Positions 1 to 16,320 of a stretch of DNA of 64,000 bases are shown in pieces (the stretch's first letter is position 1; every line of letters begins with the position of its first letter). A program made the position numbers and the translations under genes. Source of the DNA: Paracentrotus lividus (lineage: Eukaryota; Echinodermata; Echinoidea; Camarodonta; Echinidae). The notes beneath the pieces were generated by a model. The model made no database searches. It saw only the letters and a list, made by a program, of their open reading frames with translations, and was not told the DNA's origin. The stretch covers positions 30,388,892 through 30,452,891 of the forward strand of contig CALNVZ010003426.1 in NCBI GenBank assembly GCA_940671915.1, given 5' to 3'.

Positions 1-1080
1 CCTCCTCACTGTTATTATTACCACCATCATTATCATTATTATCATCATCATCACAATCATCATCCTCATTATTATTATCATTATCATCTCTTTCATTATC
101 ATCAACATCATCACCACAAGCCTAATCATTATCATTATCATTATCACTGTCTTCACCATCACCACCACCACCACCAACACCACAACTACCATTATAATCT
201 TCCTCCTCATCGTCATCATCATCATATTCATCGCCTTTATCATTACCTTTATCATCTTAACCCGTATCATAATTATCATCATCAAAATGATCACCACCAG
301 CATCATCATTATCATTATCATCTTCACCATCACCACCACCACCACCATCACCACCACCACCACCACCACCACTAACACAACAACCATCATCATCATCATC
401 ATCATCATTTTTATCATCTAAACCATCATCATAATTACCATAACCAACATCATCACCACCAGCATCATCATTATCATTATCATCTTCATCAGCATCATCA
501 TTATCTTTATCATCTTAACCGGTATCATCACTATCATCAACAACATCATCACCAGCAGCATCACCATCTTCATCATTATATAACTATCTTCACCATCACC
601 AACACCAACACCACAATCATCATTATTATCATCCTCATAATCATCCTCCTCCTCATCATTATCACCTTTATCATCTTAAACGGTATCATCATTATCACCA
701 TCAATATCATCATCACCAGCATCATCATTATCATTATTATCTTCAACATCACCACCACCAACACCAACAGCACCACAACCATCACCACCATCATGACTAT
801 CATCATTATCATCTTCATCATCTAAACCATCATCATTATCATCATCAACGCCATCACCACCTGCATCATTATCATCATTATCTTTATCACCTAAACCATC
901 ATCATCATCATCATCAGCATCATCATTATCATCCACACCACCCTTATCATTATTATCTAAACTGTCATCATAATCATCATCATTACCGTCATCATCATTG
1001 TCATCATAACCGCCATCACCATCAACACCACCATCATCATCATCATTTTCATCATCATCATCACCCCTCCCTCCCCCCCC
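1..1080. repeat. Imperfect ATC/ACC trinucleotide repeat block
   Basis: About 1.08 kb made almost only of CAT, TAT and CAC triplets, ending in a C-run at 1065-1085. Longer phrases recur, for example a TTTATCATCTTAA-type phrase at about 247, 502 and 665, with related phrases near 410 and 881, so it is not a plain microsatellite. Open frames within it on the minus strand are poly-Asp or poly-Met/Ile and are products of the repeat. The block runs off the left edge. Confidence 0.95.
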
Positions 1081-1085
1081 CCCCC

Positions 1086-3997
1086 TCGGCCTCCAAAAGA
1101 AAATATTTTCTCCCAGTAATTGCCGTATAGAATTTTATATTACGCTTTGATTGCACAGTATGACAGTATTTGAAATCCATTTTTCATATATTTGTTGCTA
1201 TGTCTGACAAGTAATTTGTTTGTAAAAATTATATAATAATACATAAATATAAAATTTAAAGGTTTGTGAATAAATACTTATTTATTCAAACAGGTATATC
1301 TTAAAAGAAAGTGAAAGATATATTTATGACAATTTGAATGGATGGCTTTCGACTTGGCTTTGCTTTTTTGTCTTGAGAAAATAAATGTAAAGATTTTGTA
1401 ATTTCAAAAACAAATTTACAACTTCCCAAACAATATACTAGGTGCTTTAAGTATTGTGATGTGAGTTCTCGATTTATTTTTCTTATAGAATTTAAAAATT
1501 TGAAACAAAACTGTGCACAACAATATTTTTGCGTAATAAATTAAAGAAATTTGAATGCAGGCAATTTTTTAAGGAATGTTTTCTTTATTATTTTCTCTAA
1601 CTCTGAGTTTATCCTCGTCATAAAAAGTTAGACCGACTTTAGATATGTTATACTTATAAAGTAATATTAATTATATATTTTACAATTACTTTTTCACATG
1701 TAATATACATATTTATGAGTATTTTATCTCAACTTATATTCTATTTTACTCCACGATTATGAGGTACGGATCACTGACCACAAATTTTTGTTAAATTCAG
1801 AAAATTTTAATTCTCCTCGTAAATGTAAGTCTCTTGAGATTTTCCAAACTAGCATGACTAAATCACAGTCTTTTAATCAAAATTTTTTATTATAACAGGT
1901 AGACAACAGCTATAGGTTGTCACAAAATAAACTTTTATTACAAAATTCATAACCATGCACTACAAATCATTTAACTTGTGCTTTCATGGAAGATACATGA
2001 ACACACGGGTGTATTTATGAATGTCGCCCTCATGAGGCTTAAAAATCATGATTTATGATGCAATAGACGAACAGATGTTCAAATCAAGGGATATTTCTGC
2101 CTACCGCACCATAACAACCTCTCATCATGTATTAAAGGTTATTTGTTATTTTCCTTTTTCATGCATTATGTTTAAAGACAGAGAGAAAGAGTTGAATATA
2201 GCAAATAGTTTTACAATGATAAGAAATGAACATAATTATGGAAACAAATTAAATAGGAAGAAACACATATCAAAGTATTCGATGTATATCCTTTTACAGT
2301 GGATAAAACTTTACATTACGTAACCTCGACAATTACTGCAATATGTTAACACAGAATGTACACGTTTACGGCAGAATATGTTGAGAAATAGTGATACGTC
2401 GCATATTTGACTTGTCATTAAAAATATTTTATCTATTGTAATTATAAAATCGTCGAATATTACACCATATAAACTTTATTTTGTACAACAGGAGTTTCAA
2501 ACAACGTATGCCTACATAACTATCTGAAAGTTGGTGAAGAATTAAAGTACATTGTTATAAATATGATATGAAATTTTCATCATATGCGATAAAAACATAT
2601 GCTGTAAAAAATTGGTATCTTACTATTATGTTTTAGATTTAAGCATGTCGCCAAACCATTGCAAATCTTTTTTTTCGAGTGTTACATTATCCACATGGAA
2701 TATTAAAGTATGTATATGAGATCGTGTGTTATTCATGTCATGATTTCCGGTGAATTTGAGAGTAAATGTCCGAATAAAAAGTAATAAAACGACCAATTCA
2801 AAGAGACTCTATTGAGCCCTTCCGCCAACGGATCCGCGCATAGGCACCAGGGTATGTTTCACTCACAAGATAGAATTCCCCGTGGTTTTACAAGCGTGTG
2901 CTATACTATGATCAGAAACTGAGTCGTATGAGCTTTCATGTTTTTTTATTGTAATACACCACTGAAATGGGTTTACATGAAAAAGCATTCTTCTTATCAC
3001 AAATTTTAGGATACAATATTTCATATTATCTGGCAATGAAATTTAACAATACACGGTGCATTTCTTTTTCTTTTATCTCCCAAAACTATTAATAAATAAC
3101 TTAGCGTTATATGACATAACTGCAACAAATACGGCTATGGACCAATTTCATTGTCAATAATTTTTTTAATTGCACATTTTAGTTAAGTGGTACAACTCCA
3201 ACAAATATTCATACTGCTCCATCTCAATTTTTCAAATGTGTCTATATCAAATGCTACATAAACTATATCTCATTCAAATATATACGTAGTTTTAAGAATG
3301 CCCAACAATTATTATACTTGATATTTACGCCACAATATTGAATGAGTTTTATGAATAAATAATATTTGTTTACACGTAAAATTACAACAATGTACAGGAG
3401 AGTTCAGCAAATATAGGAAAATTGACAAAGATACAGTCTTTCTATTTCAAACATTCGGGATAATTTCGGTCGAATTTGATAATAATACCTCATCTGTCTC
3501 ATTTAAAATACATTCGACAATCAGCAGTCTTATCCCGTTTCAATTGCTTTGATTATTACTATTTACATTAAGCAATATATTATTCTACTAAATTCAATAT
3601 AACAAAAACGCAGGAAGATAGGACGGGGATAGAAGGAGTATCGTTGATGTTAGGATGAGTGATGATTTAAATATAATCTGGTGTGTTGTATTTATGTTTG
3701 GTAGAGCAGCTGAACAGGTATATTCCCAATCGGAATGTGAGAATGATGAAAGTTTTCATCCTACGTAGACTGTTCTATCTTCCTTCACATTTCGCACCCA
3801 TGAATTATCTCCTTGACTCGTTCTCTGTGCGAAAGAAAAAAAAACAAATAGAAACAAAGAATTTGTTATTAAAGTGCCACAAACACACAAGAACATGATA
3901 CTAGGTTTGAATACTTTGTCATGACACTTATATAATTTGACATTAATCAGTATTTGCCACTCACCATCCGGACAATTAGAGAATATTGGATGACCTT
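1086..3997. other. Intergenic AT-rich DNA, no gene seen
   Basis: Mostly AT-rich sequence with frequent stops in all frames. An open frame at 2048-2323 (+) resembles no family I know and shows no codon pattern or splice context. I see nothing else to annotate. Confidence 0.6.
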
Positions 3998-4000
3998 GAT

Positions 4001-4103
4001 TGGGATACGTAAAAATATTGTAAGAGCTGAAGAAAAATGTTGGATGAGTCGAGGACGAATCCAATATTTTTCTTCAGCGAGTAACAATATTTCACGTATC
4101 CCA
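4001..4103. repeat. 103-bp foldback (hairpin) sequence
   Basis: Left arm 4001-4050 begins TGGGATACGTAAAAATATTG. The right arm, 4054-4103, read on the minus strand begins TGGGATACGTGAAATATTG. Both arms then contain GCTGAAGAAAAAT followed by TTGGAT. The arms are about 50 bp, nearly complementary with a few mismatches, and separated by only a few bases. It could be a tiny foldback MITE or, if transcribed, a hairpin RNA. The sequence alone does not decide. Confidence 0.8.
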
Positions 4104-4665
4104 CGAAAATTGATCATCAAATATTATGATTATTATTTAGATACCCCCACAAACATATAAATGTTAATCGTGGCATCCTTTTCTAGAAGTCTTGTAAAGT
4201 GCACCACAGGCATGATAGTTGGAGTTGTAATGAAATTTTGAAGTTGTCATATCTTGTCAAAAGCACTTTTAATACGCAGTGTAATTTCATTCTGACGTCA
4301 CGAAGCTGCATGGCATAGCGCATAATAAAGGAGCAACTAATTATACGCACTGCAATTTCTCAAGTCAGTCGCATGCACACTTTCATTTCATTGGCCGATA
4401 ATAATCTTGTGGGTGGGGCAAATTAGTCATTGAATCAAATATAAATAATATTGGACTGTTTTCAAACGCATACACGTTAAAAATCAGATACGATGTTTTG
4501 TTTTTCTATTTGTATTATTTGTATAATTATTTGTCATTACTGTGCGCAATGTGTACTTAGCATTATTTTGTTGTCGTTGTTTTGTTTTGTTTTATGTTTT
4601 AGTTTACAAGGGGAATCCATAACACCCCCCCCCCGCCCCTCCCCCCTTCCATTCCCGCTCCCACA

Positions 4666-4968
4666 TCAAAATTTGTAAAGAACGCCCTTTGTCAGGGAAC
4701 AGCTCAAATCGCTCGATCTTTCCGTGTGATATTTCCCATAAATCCATATCACGTTATCTCTGACCACCAAGGAAAAGCTGTCGTCAGAATATGAGGTCAT
4801 CAGCGTTTCTTGCCATTCTGGCAGATAGATGGGGCTTTGTAATTGTTTTGTCACCTTTCGTTCCGCCTTTAATGAACACATCGTACGCGTTAGGACCAGA
4901 AGGCCATTAATTCTTTGTTTTATAATATGATGTAACGTCCTTTTGAACGTCAACTGACGATACATCAA
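4666..4968 (-). CDS. Unassigned 100-codon ORF, doubtful
   Basis: An open frame of 100 codons with mixed, non-repetitive composition (W, C, Y and charged residues well spread), unlike most open frames in this region. It is slightly richer in G+C than its flanks. No signal peptide, membrane segment or known motif is visible. No convincing splice sites or partner exons were found. It could be an isolated exon, a transposon remnant or chance, and is listed only because it is one of the few non-low-complexity frames in the left third. Confidence 0.15.
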   Translation of the reverse strand: MMYRQLTFKRTLHHIIKQRINGLLVLTRTMCSLKAERKVTKQLQSPIYLPEWQETLMTSYSDDSFSLVVRDNVIWIYGKYHTERSSDLSCSLTKGVLYKF

Positions 4969-5626
4969 GTCTTCGTGGGTGTTGTGCTATCTCTTGGTTC
5001 AAGAAGTGTGTATTAATTTTTTAATGAGGTATATATAGTTAGATGAGGTTGGTCTTTATCACTTTTTGTAGTGTTTTTAACGAATAAACCAGTATAATCG
5101 ACAATCGTCTGGACTGAATTAGCTGAGGGATTAAAAAATATGATATTTAATACTTTTGTCAGACCCTCAAAGCAACCTCTACTTTGCTAGATATGGTATG
5201 ATACATTTAGTTTTAGATTAGGAAAATAAATTCAATTGTAATATAATACAATGATGCAGGCCTGAAATACGCCGATAGCGCGCTTCCTCTATAAAATGTT
5301 ATTGAGGCCAATAGCAGGATTTTTTTCCCAGCCGGTCGGCACTTATCAAACGCAAGCGCATCTCTTAAAAATCTCCATTGAGTTTTTTTTTAAATGTATC
5401 TTTCTCATGCATATTTTGGAAATACCAATAAGCGGCCCGCACTTGTAATTCAATATCGGGGTTTGAAACCAGATGCGATTTCAGTGATAACAAAATCATT
5501 ATCAGCTTATACTCCGTTCAGTTTGGTCATGTTTTACCCCATCCCTCTCTTCTCTTAATTCGATGTCTAGTGATAGAAAGGCAGGTATGGACTCTTATTT
5601 GATGATTGGGAAGCTTTGTAAGGGGA

Positions 5627-5628
<2 letters not shown>

Positions 5629-5704
<76 letters not shown>
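5629..5704. repeat. Homopolymer T tract, 76 nt
   Basis: An uninterrupted run of 76 T. On the minus strand it is an A76 tail directly downstream of the G+C-richer segment 5705-5920, the arrangement expected of a retroposed sequence. No parent gene is recognised. Confidence 0.95.
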
Positions 5705-5705
<1 letters not shown>

Positions 5706-6221
5706 TACAGAATGCATATACATGATATATGGAGACCGGAGTGGTATTTCACAGGTCCAGAAACAGTTGCTGCTTCCCTGTTTGGCGTTCAACAAGCGCT
5801 GCTCAGCGGCTGCCGGGCCCACGAGAAAAGGGGCAAAACAAAATTCCGGTCATCTTTGTTTCGGACAATAAAATTTGGAGCATTCTTGGAGCACTTGGAG
5901 CGTACTTGATCCATCTCTAAGTTGCATTTTAAAGTTTGAGTCTGATTTGTTGAGAGGACCGGGCTTTAGTGATGTAAATAGGTATGGTGTTTTAAAGGGC
6001 TGTTGGATGATATTGGCAAATTCAAAACAAACATAAGTTTTCTTGTTTTGAATCTGAGTTGCTCGTTTAGTTTTTGTTGTCAGGGGTTTCATTTCACGGA
6101 ATTACGAAATTGGTTCATGCTTCATTATTGTTCCGTTTATACTACAAAATCTGTTAAACCTTGTGTGATTTGACCTTCAATGTTACATAGATTTATATCA
6201 ATGCACATGGTGGAGAAGCCT

Positions 6222-6403
6222 ACTGACAAGGATGGTTGGTTAGGCTTGATTATTGACATGGATGGTTGGTTGGGCTTGAGTATTGACATAGATGGTTGAT
6301 TGGGCTTGTTTTTGACTTGGCTGGTTGGTTGGTCTTGATTATTGACAATGATGTTTAGTTGGCCTTGATTGTTGACACGGATGATTTTTTTTGGGCTGTT
6401 TTA
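6222..6403. repeat. 30-bp minisatellite, about 6 units
   Basis: Units start with GAC at 6225, 6255, 6285, 6314, 6344 and 6374, a spacing of 30, 30, 29, 30 and 30. The core is GACATGGATGGTTGGTTGGG followed by CTTGATTATT, with point changes between units. The first units read open in one frame as a 10-residue repeat. The third has a stop codon and the next spacing is 29, so a coding role is unlikely. Confidence 0.9.
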
Positions 6404-9701
<3,298 letters not shown>

Positions 9702-11059
9702 CGAATCGAAAGCAAATGAAGTTTAAATGTAAGACTTGCATATCGTGTTAAATCTAGCACCACGTCGAATCTCTATTGATCCCAACTGACTGATAGGTAA
9801 ACCGATATAGCTCGGTGTGTTTCCAAAACAAGCAATTGGATTGTCTACGTTGACAAACATTCTTCGTCAATGTGCTTGGAAATAGGCTAGTATAAACATT
9901 AGAAACGCCACACACATTTCAAAGTGATGATGTGCATAACACGAAGGTGTAATTAAACTACGCCTAACATGAATCAGATCGCATTATAGTAGGCTTACTT
10001 CGAAACTGAATAAATGCTTGTGTTACAGAAATAACCGAGTTAATTCGCAAAAGAAACAATCGTGTAATTCCTGTTGACAATTGTGTGACGTCTGTGAACA
10101 TGAATGAAACACATACTTGGTTACAAATGTCGTGAGTTCGCAGATTCGATTTACTATCATAGTCCCGACACCCTCCTATTAATTCCATTTGATGTAGAAC
10201 ATATCAAAGGGTGCTTTTACTGGAAATCCCCGCATTAATAAATCACCCACAGCCACAATCATTGCTTAAATCAAAGTTAAACCTGGATAATACTTGTCTT
10301 TATCCTTAATGGACCAAACAACCTTATGTTGTCTGAATCTTAAAACAAAATAATTTGACCTGGCTGGAGGGCCGATGTTTTCTTAGGATACATTTATCAT
10401 AAAGATATATTTATAATCCCTTTCTTCATCTGATTTACATGCATATTCTCCTCTCTTTTTTTTACGAACACTATTTTGATGAACTTTTATATAAGTTGCT
10501 CCTTAAAGCCATTTGTACAAGATATGTTGCATTTTATTGCAAAAAAAGAAAACGAAGGTTTGAAAATAATCTCATTCCACCTTACACCTTAATACACCCA
10601 CGTGTCAATCTAGTGATTTGGTCATCCGATGAAAAAGCTCAATGGAAATATATTTGCTACAAACAAAACTCCCTTGAGATGATTATGTTACTGTGATTTA
10701 TTGGCGCTCTGGTAGCAATGATGCATTACAATTACAATAAATAATGGTCAGACTTACAACATTTACGACACCTTTTAACTAATTGCGTTTATTGAAATCA
10801 AGCCCAGTCGTAAAGAATCGCTTAACAAAATTATCTCTTAAAGGTGGAACCGCATTTTTGAAATGTTTTACTTGCAGAATTATTGATATCTTACACTATC
10901 AAGTCATATTTTGTTTTTGTAGTACCAAAAGTTCTACAATCAGTTCTTCATGACAGCAGTGACAATGATAATATGACATAAGAATTTAAAAATTAAAATA
11001 TATATATATATAATGATAAAAGGGGCAAATGCGTGCATCAGTGAGATTGTCTGTGTGTT

Positions 11060-11204
<145 letters not shown>

Positions 11205-11797
11205 AATTATTTTTATGTTCGTTTTTTTTTTTTTTAATCGATTGTGATTTCGTGCAAATTCTAATTCTTTACCAAAACTCGGAATTTAAAGTTTAGAACA
11301 CGCGAAAATAGTTTATTAGGTATTCTTTGAAGTTTAACTCCGGCACCATTCACTCCTAAACAGTTTGCAATCAAACATATTCATAAGAAAATGCACATTC
11401 AATTAGAAAATAAATAAGTTCAATTTTGTTGTTGCGTTTCATAAGAGTAAACAAAATTCTTTTTTGAAAATTTACATAGGAGTTGAAATATTATCCACAA
11501 TATATATAAATAAAACAAAAATCTACATATAAAAAAAACCTGTCTGTATTTTAATGTAAAAAGGGAACATGGAAACTTTAACTTCCAACATATTCTGAAT
11601 AGGACGTTGATTTGAAAAACAAATATGCAGAATATTTACAAAGGAATTGTCTATATGCAAAAGGGGCTCAAACTTACGAAGATTTTTATTATATTCAAAG
11701 GTTCTGGGTGAAAGAAAAAAAAAAGGCTCCGAGCTGACAGGTTCAATTGACTGTAACGTAAGAAAATAATCAACGCTAAACGGATTTTTGGGGACCT

Positions 11798-11936
11798 GGG
11801 GGGCGTTTCATCAAAGGACTTGTCGGGCGTTTTATCCGACAAACTGTTATAAGCTACTGAAATGCTTGCTTCTGATTGGCTGAGAGCAAATTTGTCGGAT
11901 AAAATGTCCGACAAGTCCTTTGATGAAATGCCCCCC
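11798..11936. mobile_element. Palindromic MITE, copy 1 of 3
   Basis: A 139-bp near-palindrome starting GGGGGGCGTTTCATCAAAGG and ending CCTTTGATGAAATGCCCCCC. Inner arms contain TTATCCGACAAA and TTTGTCGGATAAA around a core with CTGATTGGCTGAGAG. The same element occurs at 31648-31786 and, 5'-truncated, at 59183-59290. It has no coding capacity. The open frames across it, which share a GISSKDLSD-like peptide, are shadows of the palindrome. The mobilising superfamily is not clear because no target duplication is obvious. Confidence 0.88.
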
Positions 11937-11939
11937 TGA

Positions 11940-14900
11940 TACATTTACGGCGGCTCATACCTTTACATCTTTACATATCGAGTGTCGGGTGTCCTTTTTC
12001 ACCTCAACTGGACACGATACATGAGATACTGAAATGAAATCAAATATCTTACAATGCAAATGTGATCAAAGGTTTCTAAGTCAAGAAGGGTAGTTCAAGT
12101 GCGATATAGCAGCTTTATCCTTTCGCTATCGTCATTTTATCTCATTCCCAGTATTCTATATACGAATATGATTTGTGTACTTGATCATTTTTTGACAAAG
12201 AATGTCCTCCTCAGGTCACGTGGGAGCATTGATCGAATATGCCGTAGTTAAAATGATATCGATTGTGTTCAACATTAAACGTTACATAAGCATTGTAATT
12301 TTATTTTCAGGTTTGCGCTTTTAAATTGCTCAATTTAGTTAATATTTGTAACCAACTACAGGAAACTCCTTCTACTTATAGAAATATGATATTTCAAGGG
12401 CATGAGAATATAAACTTTAAGAATAATAAATACAGCACACATAATGTGCTATCGATCTAGTAAACCATTCAGAGGAACAGAGGGGGGAAATAAAATGAGC
12501 GAAGAATATAGAAGAATATAGAAAGGCGATGTTTTTTTATTTATTTATTTTTTTTAAATACCTTTTAGCAAGTATTAAGTTCGTCATGTAGGTACATGAC
12601 TTGAGATTTAATCTAAAGGAAAGGTTCTGTTGAACGGATCCTCAGTGGAAGCGCGTTCCACATAAATAGGGGTGAAGATAAGAATCCTCCCCCCCCCCCT
12701 CGCCCCCAGTCGTTTGATATTAGTGGAAGGAGGGTTTCTGCCAAGAATAATATATTCTAAAAATGAGATTTCCAATAATTTGCGTTTCTTAATAGTCCGG
12801 CTAAAAATAAGTATTCAAACGATGCCATTGACACTTGCATGCCTGCCTTATTATGTTGATGTATATAATTATTTATATATAATACATATAAAAATTCGAT
12901 GATGCATATCCAATATTCTCATATTTCTCAGTCTCTGAATTGTAATTTAATAATTTTTATAACGCTGGAGAGAGACAATTATACAATATTTTTGCATTAG
13001 ATACTAAGAATTATATGCATTTAAACAATACGATGTACAAGACTAAAATACTTTATTTTATACATGAAGAAACTTGCGAGTGAAAAGAGGGATACAATTG
13101 ACAAAAACAACGAAAGAAATGTGCGACAGAAATAACTTCGTCAAACTGTAAAGTGAGGGTGAGTAAATACTGCACACAGGGAGACAGAATAGAAAAAAGA
13201 AAAGAGGAAAGACAGATTATCTCTCTCTGACCTTGGGGGCTCCAGGCATCATGTGCTTTTTTGTGGCAGAAATGACAACAATAATTACGCTAATGAATCG
13301 ATCATCCAGAATCTAATAGCCATGTATCGTGAGAGTGTCACGTGACTGCAACGTAGGAATGACGTCATATGATATCTCTGTTAGATGTGGAGTTACTGCT
13401 GGGTAGCGGTTCATGTTGATGCCCTTTTTTTCCCAATTTTTTAAAATTATTATTTATTTATTTATTTATTTATTGCTGCCTATTTATTAACATATTCTAT
13501 TTATTTATCAATTTATTTATTTTTATTTATTTTTTATTTATTTTATTGTTTTTTTTTTTTATTATTATTATTATTTTTATTCATTTTTTTAAATTTTTTT
13601 TGAGGGGCTATTTTATGTTGGCATTTTTGGTTTGACTATCGCAAGTTTTCGCTTTTAAATGCAACATTAAATTGACCATTTTGGAAACAACGAACAACTG
13701 GTTAGGGTACGACTTTGACCACTGGAGGTATGCAAACAAAATACCCATTTGCACAATGACGATGTTGGATGATTTATGTAAGATTTAAAATGTCACTGGA
13801 ATTTTCCCATTTTGGTTTGATATAGCCTATACAGTAGGCCCCCTATCTCTATCTTTTATCTTTCCATAATAGGTTTTCATGTAATATGTTATAGAATAAC
13901 CAGGTTCATTATTTATTCTTAAAGGCGATCCAACCTTTGGCTATACGATGATTCTCATATTTTGAAACGATCAGCTCTTATCGTATAAGGTTAGATTGCC
14001 ACGGGGGACATGGAGCATGCTTTAAGATTATCTTCATGTTTGAGTATATTAAGATAGAATTACCTAATTATACATACTTAACCTTCATGCAGGCAAATGT
14101 TTTTGTTGTTGTTTTTTTTTCATATAACCTAAATAAAGGATAGCGACATTGATACATTCATTTCAATTTACTTGACACCAAGAAATGGTTTTGAAAATGT
14201 CGTTGCTGAAGATAATGGACATTTATGCTTTCATATCCTCACTTTTTATAAATCTAGAACAGTGACAATGCATTTGGCCTGATTATTGAAAGATGTGTGC
14301 GGCTGTTATTTGTTTCATAGAAATAGGATTTGATGTCAAAATGAGAACACCTCAATATGTATTATTTACTAACGTTTCGATCAAAGATCTTTATCAAAGT
14401 ACACCATACGTCTTGCGGTGTTATCATTTCGTCTTTATTATTTTCTATATAGATGTATATCAACACACCGACACAGAACCTTTTTTTGCTCTCTATTATA
14501 AATATGTATTATATATACAAAGTAAATGTATCATTCGTAGACCAAAGGTGAGGAAAGTTATATATATATATATATATATATGAAAAGAAAGGATAGTTAG
14601 AGAGTGAGTAGAGGCAAAATACTGTGTCTCTGATGATAATTATCAAAGGAATATGGAGGGGGAAAATCGGAAGCAAAGAAAATACGTAAAATCTGGACAT
14701 TATGCATGAGATAAATGCTATAAATGCTATTTGATTTAAAGAAATTGGGAGACATAATAATTAACATGAGACAGAAAGAAAGATAGAGGGGGAGATGAAA
14801 GAGTGTGTGTACGGTGTCTATCCCTATGCTGATGGGATATTAATACATCAAAGAGGAGACGCTACGGATCAGTAAATAACAACATGGCGTGACAAATAAT

Positions 14901-15540
14901 TCAAAATTACCTTCATGGATTGACGTGACACCAGCGGCGTAACGTGCATAATATTTAGCACTGAGATGGGGTTAAATTATTGTGTAATGTGTTGGCACCT
15001 TTGAGTTATTTTGCAAAGTTGATAAACATGACAAATAAATTTCACTTGATTTGTAAAACATGATTACAAATAATATTTCCCAATTTAGAGGGGGAGATCG
15101 CAATTGAAGTTTAATGTGTCATATAATAATGACAATTTTTTTTTTTTTACCTTGATTGTATTTTATTTAATGAGAAAAAATAAACTTTAAAAAATATTAC
15201 AAAAAGACAAAAAGTTTACTCAATGTTTATATAAAATATGCTGATTTCGAATATTGTGTCAAAACAATGGTTTCGATCTTCATCTTTAAAATCCTTTAAT
15301 TTGCAAGAATTATCATTAAAGCCTTAACGACCCCCTGAGACAATTTTGTTCCCAATGGTTTCTCATGGGCAAGGTAATATTGATGTATAGCTGGTGACGT
15401 TAATGAAACGCAGGTAAAACTAGGCGGGGAAATGTCTGCTGAAAGGCAATTAGTGCTTTAGCTGAGTATTAAAGGATACAAGTACATGCCTTTCATGTTT
15501 TCAACAGTCCAATATAACATTAGAACATGCACATTTTAAA
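11940..15540. other. Intergenic AT-rich DNA, no gene seen
   Basis: Holds an ATTT-type simple repeat at about 13440-13600, a short (TA)n at 14559-14581 and C-runs near 12690. Open frames here are short and unrecognised. Confidence 0.55.
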
Positions 15541-15865
15541 GGTCAATTGTCAATTGGTCTAAACTCACTTTGACTAATGCCCATTCGGTCTCATCGCACT
15601 TGGTCTAATTTCATTTTTGTCTACCACCAGTTCTTCTAATTACCTTAAGGTTTAAATAACAATTGGCCTATTTATCATTTTGTCTAATTCTCATTTGGTC
15701 TAATGCCCATTTCGTCTAATTTCCACATTAGACCAAGCGAGATTTAGACCAACTATGTATTAGACCAAATTGTTAGTAGACTAAATGGGTTTAGCTTGTG
15801 GATGTGGTATTAGAAATTCCGATAATTGGGCCAACTGCTGTTAGACCAAATGGATATAAATCATT
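15541..15865. repeat. TTAGACCAA/TTGGTCTAA repeat, copy 1
   Basis: Many degenerate copies of TTGGTCTAAT followed, after about 15720, by its complement ATTAGACCAA, separated by roughly 10-20 bases. The change of strand midway makes the block a loose inverted repeat. Related blocks lie at 34567-34740 and 62785-62830. Confidence 0.8.
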
Positions 15866-15942
15866 TTTAATAGGTGTTGTTTGATTCGTGGAAATGTTAT
15901 CAAAAGCATTTATTTGAAGGGTTAAATTCCATGTGGCATAAC

Positions 15943-16096
15943 CAGTGGCGGATCCATGCGCAAGGGACGCCCCCCCCCCATAATAAAAAATTTGAAACCA
16001 CTCATTGTACATACTAGAGTCGGAAATTTTCGGCGGCGCCCCCCACCCCATATCGGGCCTGGCGCCCCCTATCCTGAAATCCTGGATCCGCCACTG
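15943..16096. mobile_element. MITE with CAGTGGCGGATCCA ends, intact copy
   Basis: Begins CAGTGGCGGATCCA and ends with its exact complement TGGATCCGCCACTG, giving 154 bp overall. The interior has C-runs and GGCGGCGCC. Relatives are at 36967-37075, 38528-38655 and 42968-43069. It is non-coding; the open frames over it come from the palindrome. Confidence 0.88.
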
Positions 16097-16140
16097 ACAA
16101 GGAAACACTGTATCACCCCGTCAAAATTCGTCACAATACT

Positions 16141-16320
16141 ATAAACTTCAGCCCTGAACTTAACGTTATATACACCTTAACTCAACCCTATACATAAACA
16201 TAACATAATACCCTAACGCATCCCTAACTCTAATCCTACACTTTACATAAAATAAATTCAGGAACAAATGTCGCCCGAGCAGAACTCGTGCCACCAAAAT
16301 ATCTCAGGAGGACGCCTAAT
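16141..16320. repeat. CCTAA-rich interspersed repeat, copy 1
   Basis: A run of degenerate CCCTAAC-like and CATAACATAA-like words followed by AACAAATGTCGCCCGAGCAG and a GTGCCACC end. A second copy at 22575-22800 has the same order: CCTCAACCTAATCC words, then GAGAAATGCCGCCGGAG, then GTCTCACC. The words are too irregular to be telomeric. Confidence 0.65.

Noticed and set aside
676-936. Poly-Asp frame in the ATC repeat
   Set aside because: Low-complexity translation of the simple repeat.
11651-11944. Open frame sharing a GISSKDLSDILSDKFALSQS-type peptide with frames at 31645-31827 and 59125-59355
   Set aside because: The shared peptide is a translation of the palindromic MITE; the third copy is truncated and the reading is also open on the other strand by symmetry.
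16141-16260. CCTAA-rich words suggesting interstitial telomere repeat
   Set aside because: The words are irregular and are followed by a shared non-telomeric sequence in both copies, so it is a dispersed repeat.
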